From: Actinomycetota bacterium
Lineage (GTDB): Bacteria > Actinomycetota > Thermoleophilia > UBA2241
DNA length: 6,420 bases
NCBI GenBank assembly: GCA_012719015.1
Contig: JAAYBE010000218.1
Location: forward strand, 1 to 6,420
Reading direction: 5' to 3'
Position 1 is the stretch's first letter. The number at the start of each line of letters is the position of its first letter. Made by a program: the position numbers and the translations under genes. The notes under the pieces are model-generated. The model was not told the origin of the DNA, did no database searches, and saw nothing but the letters and a program-made list of their open reading frames with translations. Positions 1 to 6,144 of the stretch are shown here, piece by piece.

Positions 1-1
1 C

Positions 2-1123
2 GTGCCGCCGCCCGAGGAGTACCTGCGCGAGGCGACCGAGGCTGTGCGCACGGCCGGTGTCGCGGCGGCGGAGGCCGACGCCCTCGTGGAGGTCGAGGGC
101 GCGGAGGTCCACTTCAAGGCGCCCAAGGGCGTGATCCGCGCCGTGGACGGCGTCGACCTGCGGGTCTGCGTCGGCCAGACGCTCGGCGTGGTCGGCGAGA
201 GCGGCAGCGGCAAGACGACGGTCGCCCGCGCCATCATCGGCCTCACTCCCGCGACCGGCGGCGACATCACGCTGCGCGGCGATTCGCTGCCGCGCACGAC
301 CGGCAAACGCTCGCGCTCCACGCTGCGCGAGATCCAGATGGTGTTCCAGAACCCCGACGCCTCACTCAACCCCACACGCTCGGTGGGTGACGCGATCATG
401 CGGCCGCTGAGACTGCTGGGCGACATGAGCCGTGAGGAGGCCAAGCGCCGCGCCGAGGAGCTCCTGCGGGCCGTGAGCCTGCCGGTGAGCTACTTCGACC
501 GGCTCCCACATGAGCTGAGCGGCGGCGAGAAGCAGCGCGTGGCGATCGCGCGTGCGTTCGCCGCCGACCCCGACCTGATCCTCTGCGACGAGCCCATTTC
601 GTCGCTCGACGTCTCGGTCCAGGGCTCGCTGATGAACCTGCTCATGCAGCTCCAGGTGGAGAAGCAGACCTCGTATCTCTTCATCTCCCATGACCTCTCC
701 GCCGTGCAGCATCTCTCAGACACCATCGCCGTGGTGTACCTCGGACACGCCATGGAGGTCGGCGACGCGGTCAGGGTCCTCACGCCGCCGTTCCACCCCT
801 ACACGGAGGCGCTGCTCTCGGCGGTGCCGCTGCCCGACCCCGACGTGCAGCAGAAGCCGATCCGCCTCGGCGGCGCCGTGCCGAGCGCCATGGACGTGCC
901 GAGCGGCTGCCGCTTCCATCCCCGCTGTCCGCGGTTCCTCGGCGAGATCTGCGTGCGCGAGGAGCCTCCGTGGCGCGAGGGCGAGGGCAACCACCGCATC
1001 TACTGCCACATCCCGCTGGACGAGCTCGCCCGGCTCCAGGCACAGACGCTGGTGTTCGGCGACGACGCCGGGGACCGTGACGGCGCCGAGAGAGAAGAGC
1101 ACGACGACGGGGAGGTCGCCTGA
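2..1123 (+). CDS. Peptide-type (Opp/Dpp) ABC importer ATPase, probably 5'-partial
   Basis: Cytoplasmic nucleotide-binding subunit (DppF/OppF type) that hydrolyses ATP to power uptake of peptides or similar solutes. Numbered from the GTG at position 2, the visible motifs are Walker A GESGSGKT (65-72), Q-loop Q116 in VFQNPDASLNP, signature LSGGEKQR (172-179), Walker B LILCDEP (192-198), D-loop SSLD (200-203) and switch His230. The C-terminal oligopeptide-transporter domain follows, with HPYTEALLSAVP (265-276) and four cysteines, C303, C309, C317 and C335, in the pattern that binds a [4Fe-4S] cluster in DppD-type proteins. The last 35 or so residues form an acidic tail. The true start is uncertain: the frame is open to the left edge, and about 26 linker-like residues precede the ATPase domain. 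It may therefore be the second half of a double-ATPase fusion, an arrangement common in actinobacteria. The stop overlaps the next gene's start by one base (TGATG), indicating one operon. The family call is secure; the substrate is unknown. Confidence 0.9.
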   Translation: MPPPEEYLREATEAVRTAGVAAAEADALVEVEGAEVHFKAPKGVIRAVDGVDLRVCVGQTLGVVGESGSGKTTVARAIIGLTPATGGDITLRGDSLPRTTGKRSRSTLREIQMVFQNPDASLNPTRSVGDAIMRPLRLLGDMSREEAKRRAEELLRAVSLPVSYFDRLPHELSGGEKQRVAIARAFAADPDLILCDEPISSLDVSVQGSLMNLLMQLQVEKQTSYLFISHDLSAVQHLSDTIAVVYLGHAMEVGDAVRVLTPPFHPYTEALLSAVPLPDPDVQQKPIRLGGAVPSAMDVPSGCRFHPRCPRFLGEICVREEPPWREGEGNHRIYCHIPLDELARLQAQTLVFGDDAGDRDGAEREEHDDGEVA

Positions 1124-2067
1124 TGCTCAAGTTCGTCCTCAGGCGTCTCGGTTTCATGCTGCTGACGGTGGCGCTCGCCTCGATCGTCATCTTCTGGGCG
1201 ACGACGATGCTCCCCGGCGACGTGGCCACCATGATCCTCGGCCGGTACGCCACCGAGGAGGCGAAGACCGAGCTGCGACACGAGCTCGGCCTCGACAGGC
1301 CGGCGACCGTGCAGTACGTGGACTGGCTGGGCAGCTACGTGCGCGGCGACTGGGGGCACTCGCCGAGCATGGACACAGAGGTGCGGCCGGTGATCTTCGA
1401 GCGGCTGCGCAACAGCCTGATGCTGGCCTCCACGGCGTTCGCCCTCTACGTGCCGCTCGGCATCCTTCTGGGACTGGTCGCAGCCTTGCGCAAGAACACC
1501 TGGGTCGACAACCTCATCTCGGTCGGCTCGCTCGCCTTCATCGGCCTGCCGGAGTTCGTCAGCGGCCTCATCCTGATCGCCATCTTCTCGATCCAGCTCG
1601 GATGGTTCCACGCCCAGTCGGCGATCGCCCCGGATTCGAGCTTCGTGGCGGCGTTCCCGTATCTCGTCCTGCCGGCGGTGACCGTCGCGCTGACGAGCCT
1701 CGCCTACGTGGTGCGCATGACGCGCTCGAGTACCGTGGACGTGCTGCAGACGGACTACGTGCGCACGGCGAACCTCAAGGGGCTGCCGCCGCACCGGGTG
1801 CTGTTCACGCATGTGCTGCGCAACTCGCTGCTGCCGACGGTGACCGTGGTGGCGATCGGCATCGGCTGGCTCATCGGCGGCCTCATCGTCACGGAGTCGC
1901 TGTTCTCGTATCCGGGCATCGGGCGGCTCCTGCTGTTCGCCATCCAACGACGTGACATGGTGCTGATCCAGGCCACGGCGCTGCTGATCGTGCTCATCTA
2001 CGTCGTCGCCAACCTGGTGGCCGACATCCTTTACGCCGTGCTCAACCCGCGGATCCGGTACACCTGA
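1123..2067 (+). CDS. DppB-type ABC importer permease (first system)
   Basis: Integral membrane subunit, 314 aa, the usual length for DppB/OppB permeases. It forms half of the translocation channel. The N-terminal family segment is clear: hydrophobic helix about 10-30, then LPGD (30-33), ILG (38-40) and GLDRP...QY..WL (56-69). Further hydrophobic segments lie at about 98-122, 134-158, 176-196, 236-260 and 282-306, giving about six helices. The cytoplasmic coupling (EAA-like) loop is at 211-239, with DYVRTANLKG followed by a conserved LP at 237-238, where the ATPase docks. The YPGIGRLLL motif (263-270) is typical of the family. A Shine-Dalgarno sequence GGGGAGG (1109-1115) lies 7 bases before the ATG, inside the end of the ATPase gene, and the two genes overlap by one base, so translation is probably coupled. 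It is the last gene of its operon on this strand; an SBP and a DppC-type partner would have to lie upstream, outside the window. Confidence 0.94.
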   Translation: MLKFVLRRLGFMLLTVALASIVIFWATTMLPGDVATMILGRYATEEAKTELRHELGLDRPATVQYVDWLGSYVRGDWGHSPSMDTEVRPVIFERLRNSLMLASTAFALYVPLGILLGLVAALRKNTWVDNLISVGSLAFIGLPEFVSGLILIAIFSIQLGWFHAQSAIAPDSSFVAAFPYLVLPAVTVALTSLAYVVRMTRSSTVDVLQTDYVRTANLKGLPPHRVLFTHVLRNSLLPTVTVVAIGIGWLIGGLIVTESLFSYPGIGRLLLFAIQRRDMVLIQATALLIVLIYVVANLVADILYAVLNPRIRYT

Positions 2068-2225
2068 CCCGCGGCTGGGTCGGCCTCTGCGCCGCCACGT
2101 CCGGCCGCCATCCCGGTGCGCCAGACCGCCATGTTGTCCAGCGCGCTGGACTGACGGGCGAGGGGCCGGGAGGGGTCGGCGATGAGGCGCACCCGCAGGG
2201 GCGGCGACTCACGCCCGGCGTCACG
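2068..2225 (-). pseudogene. Possible remnant of a reverse-strand coding sequence
   Basis: A reverse-strand frame runs open across this stretch and stops at a TAA (2033-2031) inside the end of the first permease gene. Over the 36 codons spanning 2210 to 2103, I count G/C at 35 third positions, 22 second positions and 26 first positions. That gradient is typical of real genes in a very GC-rich genome. The predicted peptide includes LRVRLIADPSRPLARQ and SALDNMAVWRTGMAAG, which look protein-like but which I do not recognise. No start with a ribosome binding site is visible, and the bias fades to the right of about 2285, so an intact gene is unlikely. It could be a decayed 3' fragment left by rearrangement, or a chance pattern. 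No function is assigned. Confidence 0.25.
2136..2151. repeat. Perfect 16-bp palindrome GTCCAGCGCGCTGGAC
   Basis: The sequence equals its own reverse complement over 16 bases. As RNA it could form a 6-bp stem with a CGCG loop, 69 bases after the first permease gene's stop, but no T-run follows. It shares the outline GTCC-N-G...C-N-GGAC with the palindrome at 2292-2307. It could be a regulator site, a weak terminator, or chance within the coding-like antisense stretch. Confidence 0.4.
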
Positions 2226-2291
2226 GGGAAGCAGTCGCTCCGCCCGGCTGACCCGGCCGCAGCGCGCAGGCGCCGTCGCGGCGAGAAATAT

Positions 2292-2307
2292 GTCCCGTAT
2301 GCGGGAC
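2292..2307. promoter_or_regulatory. Candidate operator: GTCCCG-TATG-CGGGAC inverted repeat
   Basis: Two perfect 6-base arms flank a 4-base TATG centre. The site lies 16 bases upstream of the putative -35 box of the binding-protein operon, a plausible position for a dimeric regulator. The compact arm-spacer-arm layout resembles operators of several bacterial dimeric regulators, including IclR-type proteins, but no particular family can be named from the site alone. Confidence 0.4.
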
Positions 2308-2322
2308 GCCGTCGCTGCATGC

Positions 2323-2352
2323 TTGTCAGGCGGATCGGTGGCGTCGTATACC
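2323..2352 (+). promoter_or_regulatory. Candidate sigma-70-type promoter for the binding-protein operon
   Basis: TTGTCA at 2323-2328 matches the -35 consensus at five of six bases. After an 18-base spacer, TATACC at 2347-2352 matches the -10 consensus at its first four bases. It lies in the least GC-rich part of the intergenic region, facing the binding-protein gene. Transcription would begin near 2359, leaving a leader of about 147 bases. The -10 is imperfect, so this is a prediction only. Confidence 0.4.
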
Positions 2353-2354
2353 AC
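2343..2354. promoter_or_regulatory. Candidate GntR (FadR-subfamily-like) operator over the -10 box
   Basis: GTCGTATACCAC is a 12-base palindrome with one mismatched pair. Its core TCGTATACCA fits the TNGT-N(0-3)-ACNA pattern described for FadR-subfamily GntR regulators. It overlaps the putative -10 box, where a bound repressor would block transcription. Many uptake operons are controlled this way, but no regulator gene lies in the window, so the assignment is inference. Confidence 0.3.
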
Positions 2355-2357
2355 TTC

Positions 2358-2387
2358 GCACGCAGACTGTGATTTCATTGCACGCAG
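2358..2387 (+). repeat. Direct repeat GCACGCAG, two copies 22 bases apart
   Basis: GCACGCAG occurs at 2358-2365 and 2380-2387, a 22-base period or about two helical turns, so both copies would face the same side of the DNA. It lies just downstream of the putative -10 box. It may be a protein-binding pair near the transcription start, or chance. Confidence 0.25.
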
Positions 2388-2413
2388 GCGTCGTGCGCAC
2401 TTCTCGGATCCCG

Positions 2414-2476
2414 GATCGGAAGGACCCGATCGCGGTACCCCGGAACACCGTCGTCCGGCCGGGATCGCGGGGACGA
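2414..2476 (+). other. Short stem-loop candidates in the binding-protein mRNA leader
   Basis: GATCGG (2414-2419) can pair with CCGATC (2426-2431) across 6 bases, and TCGTCC (2451-2456) with GGACGA (2471-2476) across 14 bases. Both would lie in the predicted leader upstream of the ribosome binding site. The stems are short and match no riboswitch class I recognise. Confidence 0.2.
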
Positions 2477-2493
2477 GCGAATCCAAGGTAAAA

Positions 2494-2500
2494 GGGGGAG
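2494..2500 (+). promoter_or_regulatory. Ribosome binding site fixing the GTG start of the binding protein
   Basis: GGGGGAG lies 5 bases before the GTG at 2506. This start puts a complete twin-arginine lipoprotein signal at the N-terminus. The competing ATG at 2182 also has a purine-rich GGGAGGGG 6 bases upstream, but it would add 108 unrelated residues before the signal. Confidence 0.75.
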
Positions 2501-2505
2501 CAGTC

Positions 2506-4137
2506 GTGAGTACGCGAGATGACCGGCCCGAATCCGACTTTCTCAGCAGACCCGTCACCCGGCGTCAGGTACTCAAGGGCGCGGCCGTGGTCGGCGCCGG
2601 GGCGGCCCTGGGGCCGCTGCTGGCCGCCTGCGGAGGCGCCGAACCGACCGCGTCGCCGAGTCCGGCGGGAGGGGCGCCGAAGACCGGCGGCACGCTGCGG
2701 GTGGCGACCGCAGCGGGTTCGTCCAAGGAAGACCTCGATGTCCATGCACCGGCGCTCACGATCCCGGTCATGGGGATGCGTTTCAACATCTACGACTCCC
2801 TCCTCGAGAAGGACGCGCAGGGCGTCCTCGGCATGGCGCTGGCCGAGGAGATCGTGCCCAACTCGACCGGCACGGAGTACACCGTCAAGCTCAAGTCGGG
2901 CCTGGAGTTCCACGACGGCAAGTCCGTCACCGCGGACGACGTGGTGTACACCTTCAAGCGCATCCTGGACCCGAAGAAGCCGGGGCTCGCCGCGCCGCAG
3001 TTGCGGGGGCTCACCCCCGACGGGATCAAGAAGGTCGACGACCTCACCGTGACCTTCGTCCTCGAGACGGCGAACGCGATCTTCCCGGAGACGCTGGCGG
3101 TCTACTCCTGTGGGATCGTGCCCACGGGCTACGATCCCAAGGGGGGCGACGGCGCTATCGGGACGGGCCCGTTCAAGGTCGAGGACTTCCTCCCCGGCCA
3201 GAAGGGCGTGCTCGCCAAGCACCCCAACTATTGGCGCGCGGACGGCGGTCCGTACGTGGACACCCTCGAGATGATCGAGTTCGCCGACTCCACGGCGCAG
3301 CTCAACGCGCTCCTCGGCGGAGCGGTGGACTACTGCCAGATGCTGGAGGGTGCGCAACGGACCGTGGCCGAGGGCGCCGGCATGGTGCTGCTCGAGGCGA
3401 AGACCGGGTCCTGGATCCCCTTCACCATGCGCACCGACATCAAGCCGTTCAACGACGTCAAGGTGCGCCAGGCCTTCCGTCTGCTCGTGGACCGCGAACA
3501 GATGATGGCCCAGGGCTCCGGCGGCATGCAGTGGCTCGGCAATGACATGTACGCGCCGTTCGACCCCGGTTATCCGTCGGACCTGCCCCAGCGCGAGCAG
3601 GATCTCGAGCAGGCCAAGTCCCTGCTCAAGCAGGCCGGTTACGACAACAACCTGACCGTCAAGCTGACGACTTCCACGTCGGTCAGCCCGGGCGCGCCGG
3701 CCGCCGCCACCGTGTTCGCGCGACAGGCCAAGAGCGTCGGCGTCGACGTCAAGGTGGACAACGTCACCGGCGACGTCTTCTGGGGCGACGAGTACCTCAA
3801 GTACCAGTTCGCGATGGACAACTGGGGCACGCGCGGTTATCTCGAGCAGGCAGGTATGGGCTCGATGCCGGACGCCTATTACAACGAGACCCACTGGGAT
3901 CATCCGGAGTGGCTGGCGCTCGTCGAGGAGGCGTTCAAGACGGTCGACGACGCGAAGCGGAACGAACTGATCACCCAGGCCTCGACGATCGAGTACAACG
4001 AGGGCGGGTACATCATCTACGCGTTCGACAAGCAGGTGGACGCGCACAGCACGAAGGTCGCCGGCGTGATCCCGGACGTCTCCGGGCTGGCATCGGCGGC
4101 CAACAACGCCAGGTATCGGCTCGCGTACCTCGTGTGA
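2506..4137 (+). CDS. Solute-binding lipoprotein of a peptide-type ABC importer (SBP family 5)
   Basis: Extracytoplasmic receptor of the second system, 543 aa, which captures a peptide or other small solute and delivers it to the permeases. The N-terminus has TRRQVLK (18-24), a twin-arginine motif with R19 and R20, then a hydrophobic stretch (25-41) and lipobox L39-A40-A41-C42, so C42 should be lipidated after Tat-type export. A Ser/Pro/Ala/Gly linker (43-60) precedes the mature fold at GGTLRVATAA. Family-5 features include LAEEIVPN (112-119), the region FHDGKSVTADDVVYTFKRIL (135-154), GTGPFKVEDFLPGQ (219-232), HPNYWR (239-244) and FNDVKVRQAFRLLVDRE (315-331). Length is normal for DppA/OppA-like proteins. 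The GTG start is chosen for the strong ribosome binding site 5 bases upstream and for placing the signal at the N-terminus. A promoter candidate lies upstream and a strong hairpin downstream, consistent with higher expression than the permeases. Ligand identity cannot be read from the sequence. Confidence 0.94.
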   Translation: MSTRDDRPESDFLSRPVTRRQVLKGAAVVGAGAALGPLLAACGGAEPTASPSPAGGAPKTGGTLRVATAAGSSKEDLDVHAPALTIPVMGMRFNIYDSLLEKDAQGVLGMALAEEIVPNSTGTEYTVKLKSGLEFHDGKSVTADDVVYTFKRILDPKKPGLAAPQLRGLTPDGIKKVDDLTVTFVLETANAIFPETLAVYSCGIVPTGYDPKGGDGAIGTGPFKVEDFLPGQKGVLAKHPNYWRADGGPYVDTLEMIEFADSTAQLNALLGGAVDYCQMLEGAQRTVAEGAGMVLLEAKTGSWIPFTMRTDIKPFNDVKVRQAFRLLVDREQMMAQGSGGMQWLGNDMYAPFDPGYPSDLPQREQDLEQAKSLLKQAGYDNNLTVKLTTSTSVSPGAPAAATVFARQAKSVGVDVKVDNVTGDVFWGDEYLKYQFAMDNWGTRGYLEQAGMGSMPDAYYNETHWDHPEWLALVEEAFKTVDDAKRNELITQASTIEYNEGGYIIYAFDKQVDAHSTKVAGVIPDVSGLASAANNARYRLAYLV

Positions 4138-4164
4138 CCGAACCGTCTGATCTCGCGGCCGTGA

Positions 4165-4206
4165 GCCGCCGGGCGCCCCGACCCCCCGGTCGGGGCGCCC
4201 GGCGGC
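4165..4206 (+). terminator. Perfect 19-bp stem with CCCC loop between binding-protein and permease genes
   Basis: Bases 4165-4183 are exactly complementary to 4188-4206, leaving a CCCC loop at 4184-4187. The stem is almost all G-C pairs and starts 28 bases after the binding-protein stop. No T-run follows, so it is not a classical intrinsic terminator. Because the next gene starts only 26 bases later and the operon continues, it more likely acts as a partial terminator or as a 3' stabiliser of the binding-protein mRNA, giving more receptor than channel. The structure is plain in the sequence; the role is inferred. Confidence 0.75.
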
Positions 4207-4231
4207 GGTCGACATCCGGATCGGAGCGCCC

Positions 4232-5200
4232 ATGCCTCCTCTCCTGAAGCTGATCCTCATCCGCCTCGGCCTCGGCCTGCTCACGTTGTTCCTCGTGACG
4301 ATCGTCGTGTTCATCGCCACCCAGGGGCTGCCCGGCGACGCCGCCCGCGCCATCCTCGGAAAGGAGGCGACCAACGTGGCGCGCTACGAGGCGCTGCGCG
4401 AAGAGCTCGGCCTCGACCGGCCCATGCTCACCCAGTACACGTCATGGCTGGCCGGCGTGGCGACGGGCGACTTCGGCACGTCGCTGGTCGGCGGGGGCCA
4501 GAAGGTGACGACGCTGCTGGGCAGCCGCGTGGCCAACTCCGCCATGCTCGTCTTCCTCGCCGCCCTGGTCAGCATCCCGATCTCCATCGTCCTCGGCGCC
4601 ACAAGCGCCATCTGGCGCGACTCCCGCTTCGACAACGTGGTCAACCTCGGCAACCTCTCTCTCGCGGCGCTGCCCGAGTTCGTGATCGGCATCGTGCTGG
4701 TCCTGATCTTCGCGACGGCGGTGTTCAAGTGGCTGCCGTCGGTCTCCAACATCAACGCGCTGGTCCCGTTGACGCAGCAGATGTGGCTGTTCGTCCTGCC
4801 CGTGGCGACCCTGGTCCTCGCCGTCATCCCGTACGTGAGCCGCATGCTGCGCGCCTCCACGGTCGAGGTGCTGGAGAGCGAGTACGTCATGATGGCGCGT
4901 CTCAAGGGCATCTCCGAGTCCAGGGTGCTGTGGCATCACGCGCTACCCAACGCGATCGTGCCCACCATCCAGGTGATCGCCATCAACATCGCCTGGCTGG
5001 CCGGCGGCATCGTCACGGTGGAGTACCTGTTCGGCTTCCCGGGCATCGGGTCCGCGCTGGTCGACGCGGTGGCGAACCGTGACATGCCCGTCGTGCAGGC
5101 GCTCGTCCTGCTGGTCGCCGCCGTCTATGTGGTGCTCAACCTGATCGCCGACATCCTCACCATCCTGATCAGCCCACGACTGCGCACGGGTCTGCGATGA
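4232..5200 (+). CDS. DppB-type ABC importer permease (second system)
   Basis: Integral membrane channel subunit, 322 aa, normal for the family and homologous along its length to the permease at 1123-2067. Family landmarks are the first hydrophobic helix (about 10-30), LPGD (33-36), ILG..AT (41-47), GLDRP...QY..WL (60-73), a cytoplasmic EAA-like coupling loop at 216-244 (SEYVMMARLKG then ALPN), and YLFGFPGIG (265-273). Other hydrophobic segments lie at about 100-126, 140-166, 183-205, 243-266 and 286-312. The ATG is preceded by GGAG (4223-4226) with a 5-base gap. The gene follows the large hairpin and has no obvious promoter of its own in the 94-base gap, so it is probably read through from the binding-protein gene. 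It overlaps the DppC-type gene by ATGA (4 bases), so the two permeases are probably translationally coupled and form a heterodimer. Confidence 0.94.
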   Translation: MPPLLKLILIRLGLGLLTLFLVTIVVFIATQGLPGDAARAILGKEATNVARYEALREELGLDRPMLTQYTSWLAGVATGDFGTSLVGGGQKVTTLLGSRVANSAMLVFLAALVSIPISIVLGATSAIWRDSRFDNVVNLGNLSLAALPEFVIGIVLVLIFATAVFKWLPSVSNINALVPLTQQMWLFVLPVATLVLAVIPYVSRMLRASTVEVLESEYVMMARLKGISESRVLWHHALPNAIVPTIQVIAINIAWLAGGIVTVEYLFGFPGIGSALVDAVANRDMPVVQALVLLVAAVYVVLNLIADILTILISPRLRTGLR

Positions 5201-6144
5201 GCGGCAAGGACGACGCAAGCCTCAGCCCTCTCCAGCCGGTCGAGACGCTCGAGCCCATGGAGCCGCTCGGCGACGTCCCGCTGGAGGCCAAGAGCCGACG
5301 GGAGTGGGTGCAGACGGCCATCGGGGCCTGGAGCCTGCGCCGTACGAAGGTGGGGGTCGCGGCGTTCGCCGCGCTCTTCGCGATCGCCGTGTTCGGCCGC
5401 TTCGTGGCTCCGTACGAGCCGGACGAGTTCGTGGGGCCGCCGTTCTCCGTGCCGGCGGCCGGCTACTGGTTCGGGACCGACTTCCTCGGCCGGGACGTGC
5501 TCACGCGCGTGTTGCACGGCGGGCTGAGCGTCCTCTCCCTCGGGATCGCCGCGACCCTGATCGGGATCGTGCTCGGGGTCAGCCTCGGGCTCGTCTCCGG
5601 ATATGCGCGGCGTTGGCTGGACGAGACGATCATGCGCATGCTGGACGTCGTCCTCGCCTTCCCCTCCATCGTGCTGGCGATGCTGTTCGTGTCGATCCTC
5701 GGGCCGCGGCTCTGGCTGATCGTGCTGATGGTCGGCATCTCGCACATGCCGCGCATCGCCCGTGTCACGCGGGCCGCGACGGTCGAGCTGGCAGGTCGCG
5801 ACTTCGTGCGTGCCGCGGTGGCCGTGGGTGTGCCGAAGCGCAAGATCCTCCTGTTCGAGGTGCTGCCCAACATCAGCAGCCCGTTGCTGGTCGAGTTCGG
5901 CCTGCGCCTGACGTACTCGATCATCATGATCGCGGGATTGTCGTTCCTCGGGTTCGGCATCCAGCCTCCGGCCGCGGACTGGGGCCTCATGATCAACGAG
6001 AACCGCATCGGCATCACGGTGCAGCCCTGGGCCGTGGTCGCGCCGGTGGTGCTCATCGGCGCACTGACGGTCAGCACGAACCTCATGGCCGACGGTCTCG
6101 CTCGCGCCATGATGGGCATCGACAGGGACACGGCGGTGACATGA
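5197..6144 (+). CDS. DppC-type ABC importer permease (second system)
   Basis: Second channel subunit, 315 aa, partner of the DppB-type protein just upstream. Diagnostic DppC/OppC motifs are WFGTDFLGRDVLTRVLHGG (91-109), the EAA-like loop RDFVRAAVAVGVPKRK...VLPN (201-225), which contacts the ATPase, and LSFLGFGIQPPAADWGLMI (248-266). Hydrophobic segments lie at about 50-72, 110-134, 148-168, 172-190, 228-254 and 277-300. The first 45 residues are a polar, Pro/Glu-rich cytoplasmic tail (ETLEPMEPLGDVPLEAKSRR). Cytoplasmic N-terminal tails are common in this family and vary in sequence. No strong Shine-Dalgarno sequence precedes the ATG at 5197; the ATGA overlap with the preceding gene suggests coupled re-initiation. 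The stop in turn overlaps the ATG of the ATPase gene. Confidence 0.95.
   Translation: MSGKDDASLSPLQPVETLEPMEPLGDVPLEAKSRREWVQTAIGAWSLRRTKVGVAAFAALFAIAVFGRFVAPYEPDEFVGPPFSVPAAGYWFGTDFLGRDVLTRVLHGGLSVLSLGIAATLIGIVLGVSLGLVSGYARRWLDETIMRMLDVVLAFPSIVLAMLFVSILGPRLWLIVLMVGISHMPRIARVTRAATVELAGRDFVRAAVAVGVPKRKILLFEVLPNISSPLLVEFGLRLTYSIIMIAGLSFLGFGIQPPAADWGLMINENRIGITVQPWAVVAPVVLIGALTVSTNLMADGLARAMMGIDRDTAVT

Larger units (their letters stand above)
2068..2505. other. 438-base intergenic region between two importer operons
   Basis: No convincing + strand gene is seen. The frame of the downstream binding-protein gene stays open back to an ATG at 2182, but that stretch is Arg/Ser-rich, loses the G/C third-position bias after about 2285 and would bury the export signal, so I treat it as non-coding. 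The left part (about 2068-2225) is very GC-rich and looks like reverse-strand coding sequence. The right part (about 2285-2400) is relatively AT-rich and holds a promoter candidate, palindromes and a direct repeat. No classical terminator with a T-run follows the first permease gene. The only compact hairpin there is the palindrome at 2136-2151. Confidence 0.7.

Noticed and set aside
690..1955. Long + strand frame of about 420 codons across the first ATPase and permease
   Set aside because: Its Arg/Ala/Ser-rich composition is typical of a shifted frame, and it overlaps two secure genes with full motif sets.
2071..2095. Possible terminator stem GCGGC...GCCGC after the first permease gene
   Set aside because: Only five base pairs around a 15-base loop and no T-run, which is too weak to call in GC-rich DNA.
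2368..2384. CRP-like half site TGTGATTTCATTGCAC
   Set aside because: Only one half (TGTGA) matches; the other arm is TGCAC rather than TCACA.
2031..2558. Full 175-codon reverse frame as an intact gene
   Set aside because: It would start inside the binding-protein coding sequence with no ribosome binding site, and only its central part has coding-like base periodicity. Kept only as a possible remnant.
2411..4225. Ten-base identity CCGGATCGGA at 2411-2420 and 4216-4225, ahead of two genes of the same operon
   Set aside because: It is short and sits in different settings (mRNA leader versus beside a ribosome binding site), so it is probably chance.
2326..4374. Long reverse-strand open frame of about 680 codons opposite the binding-protein gene
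   Set aside because: It is low-complexity and rich in Arg, Val, Asp and His, as expected for the antisense of a GC-rich gene. It has no recognisable domain and lies opposite a secure gene.
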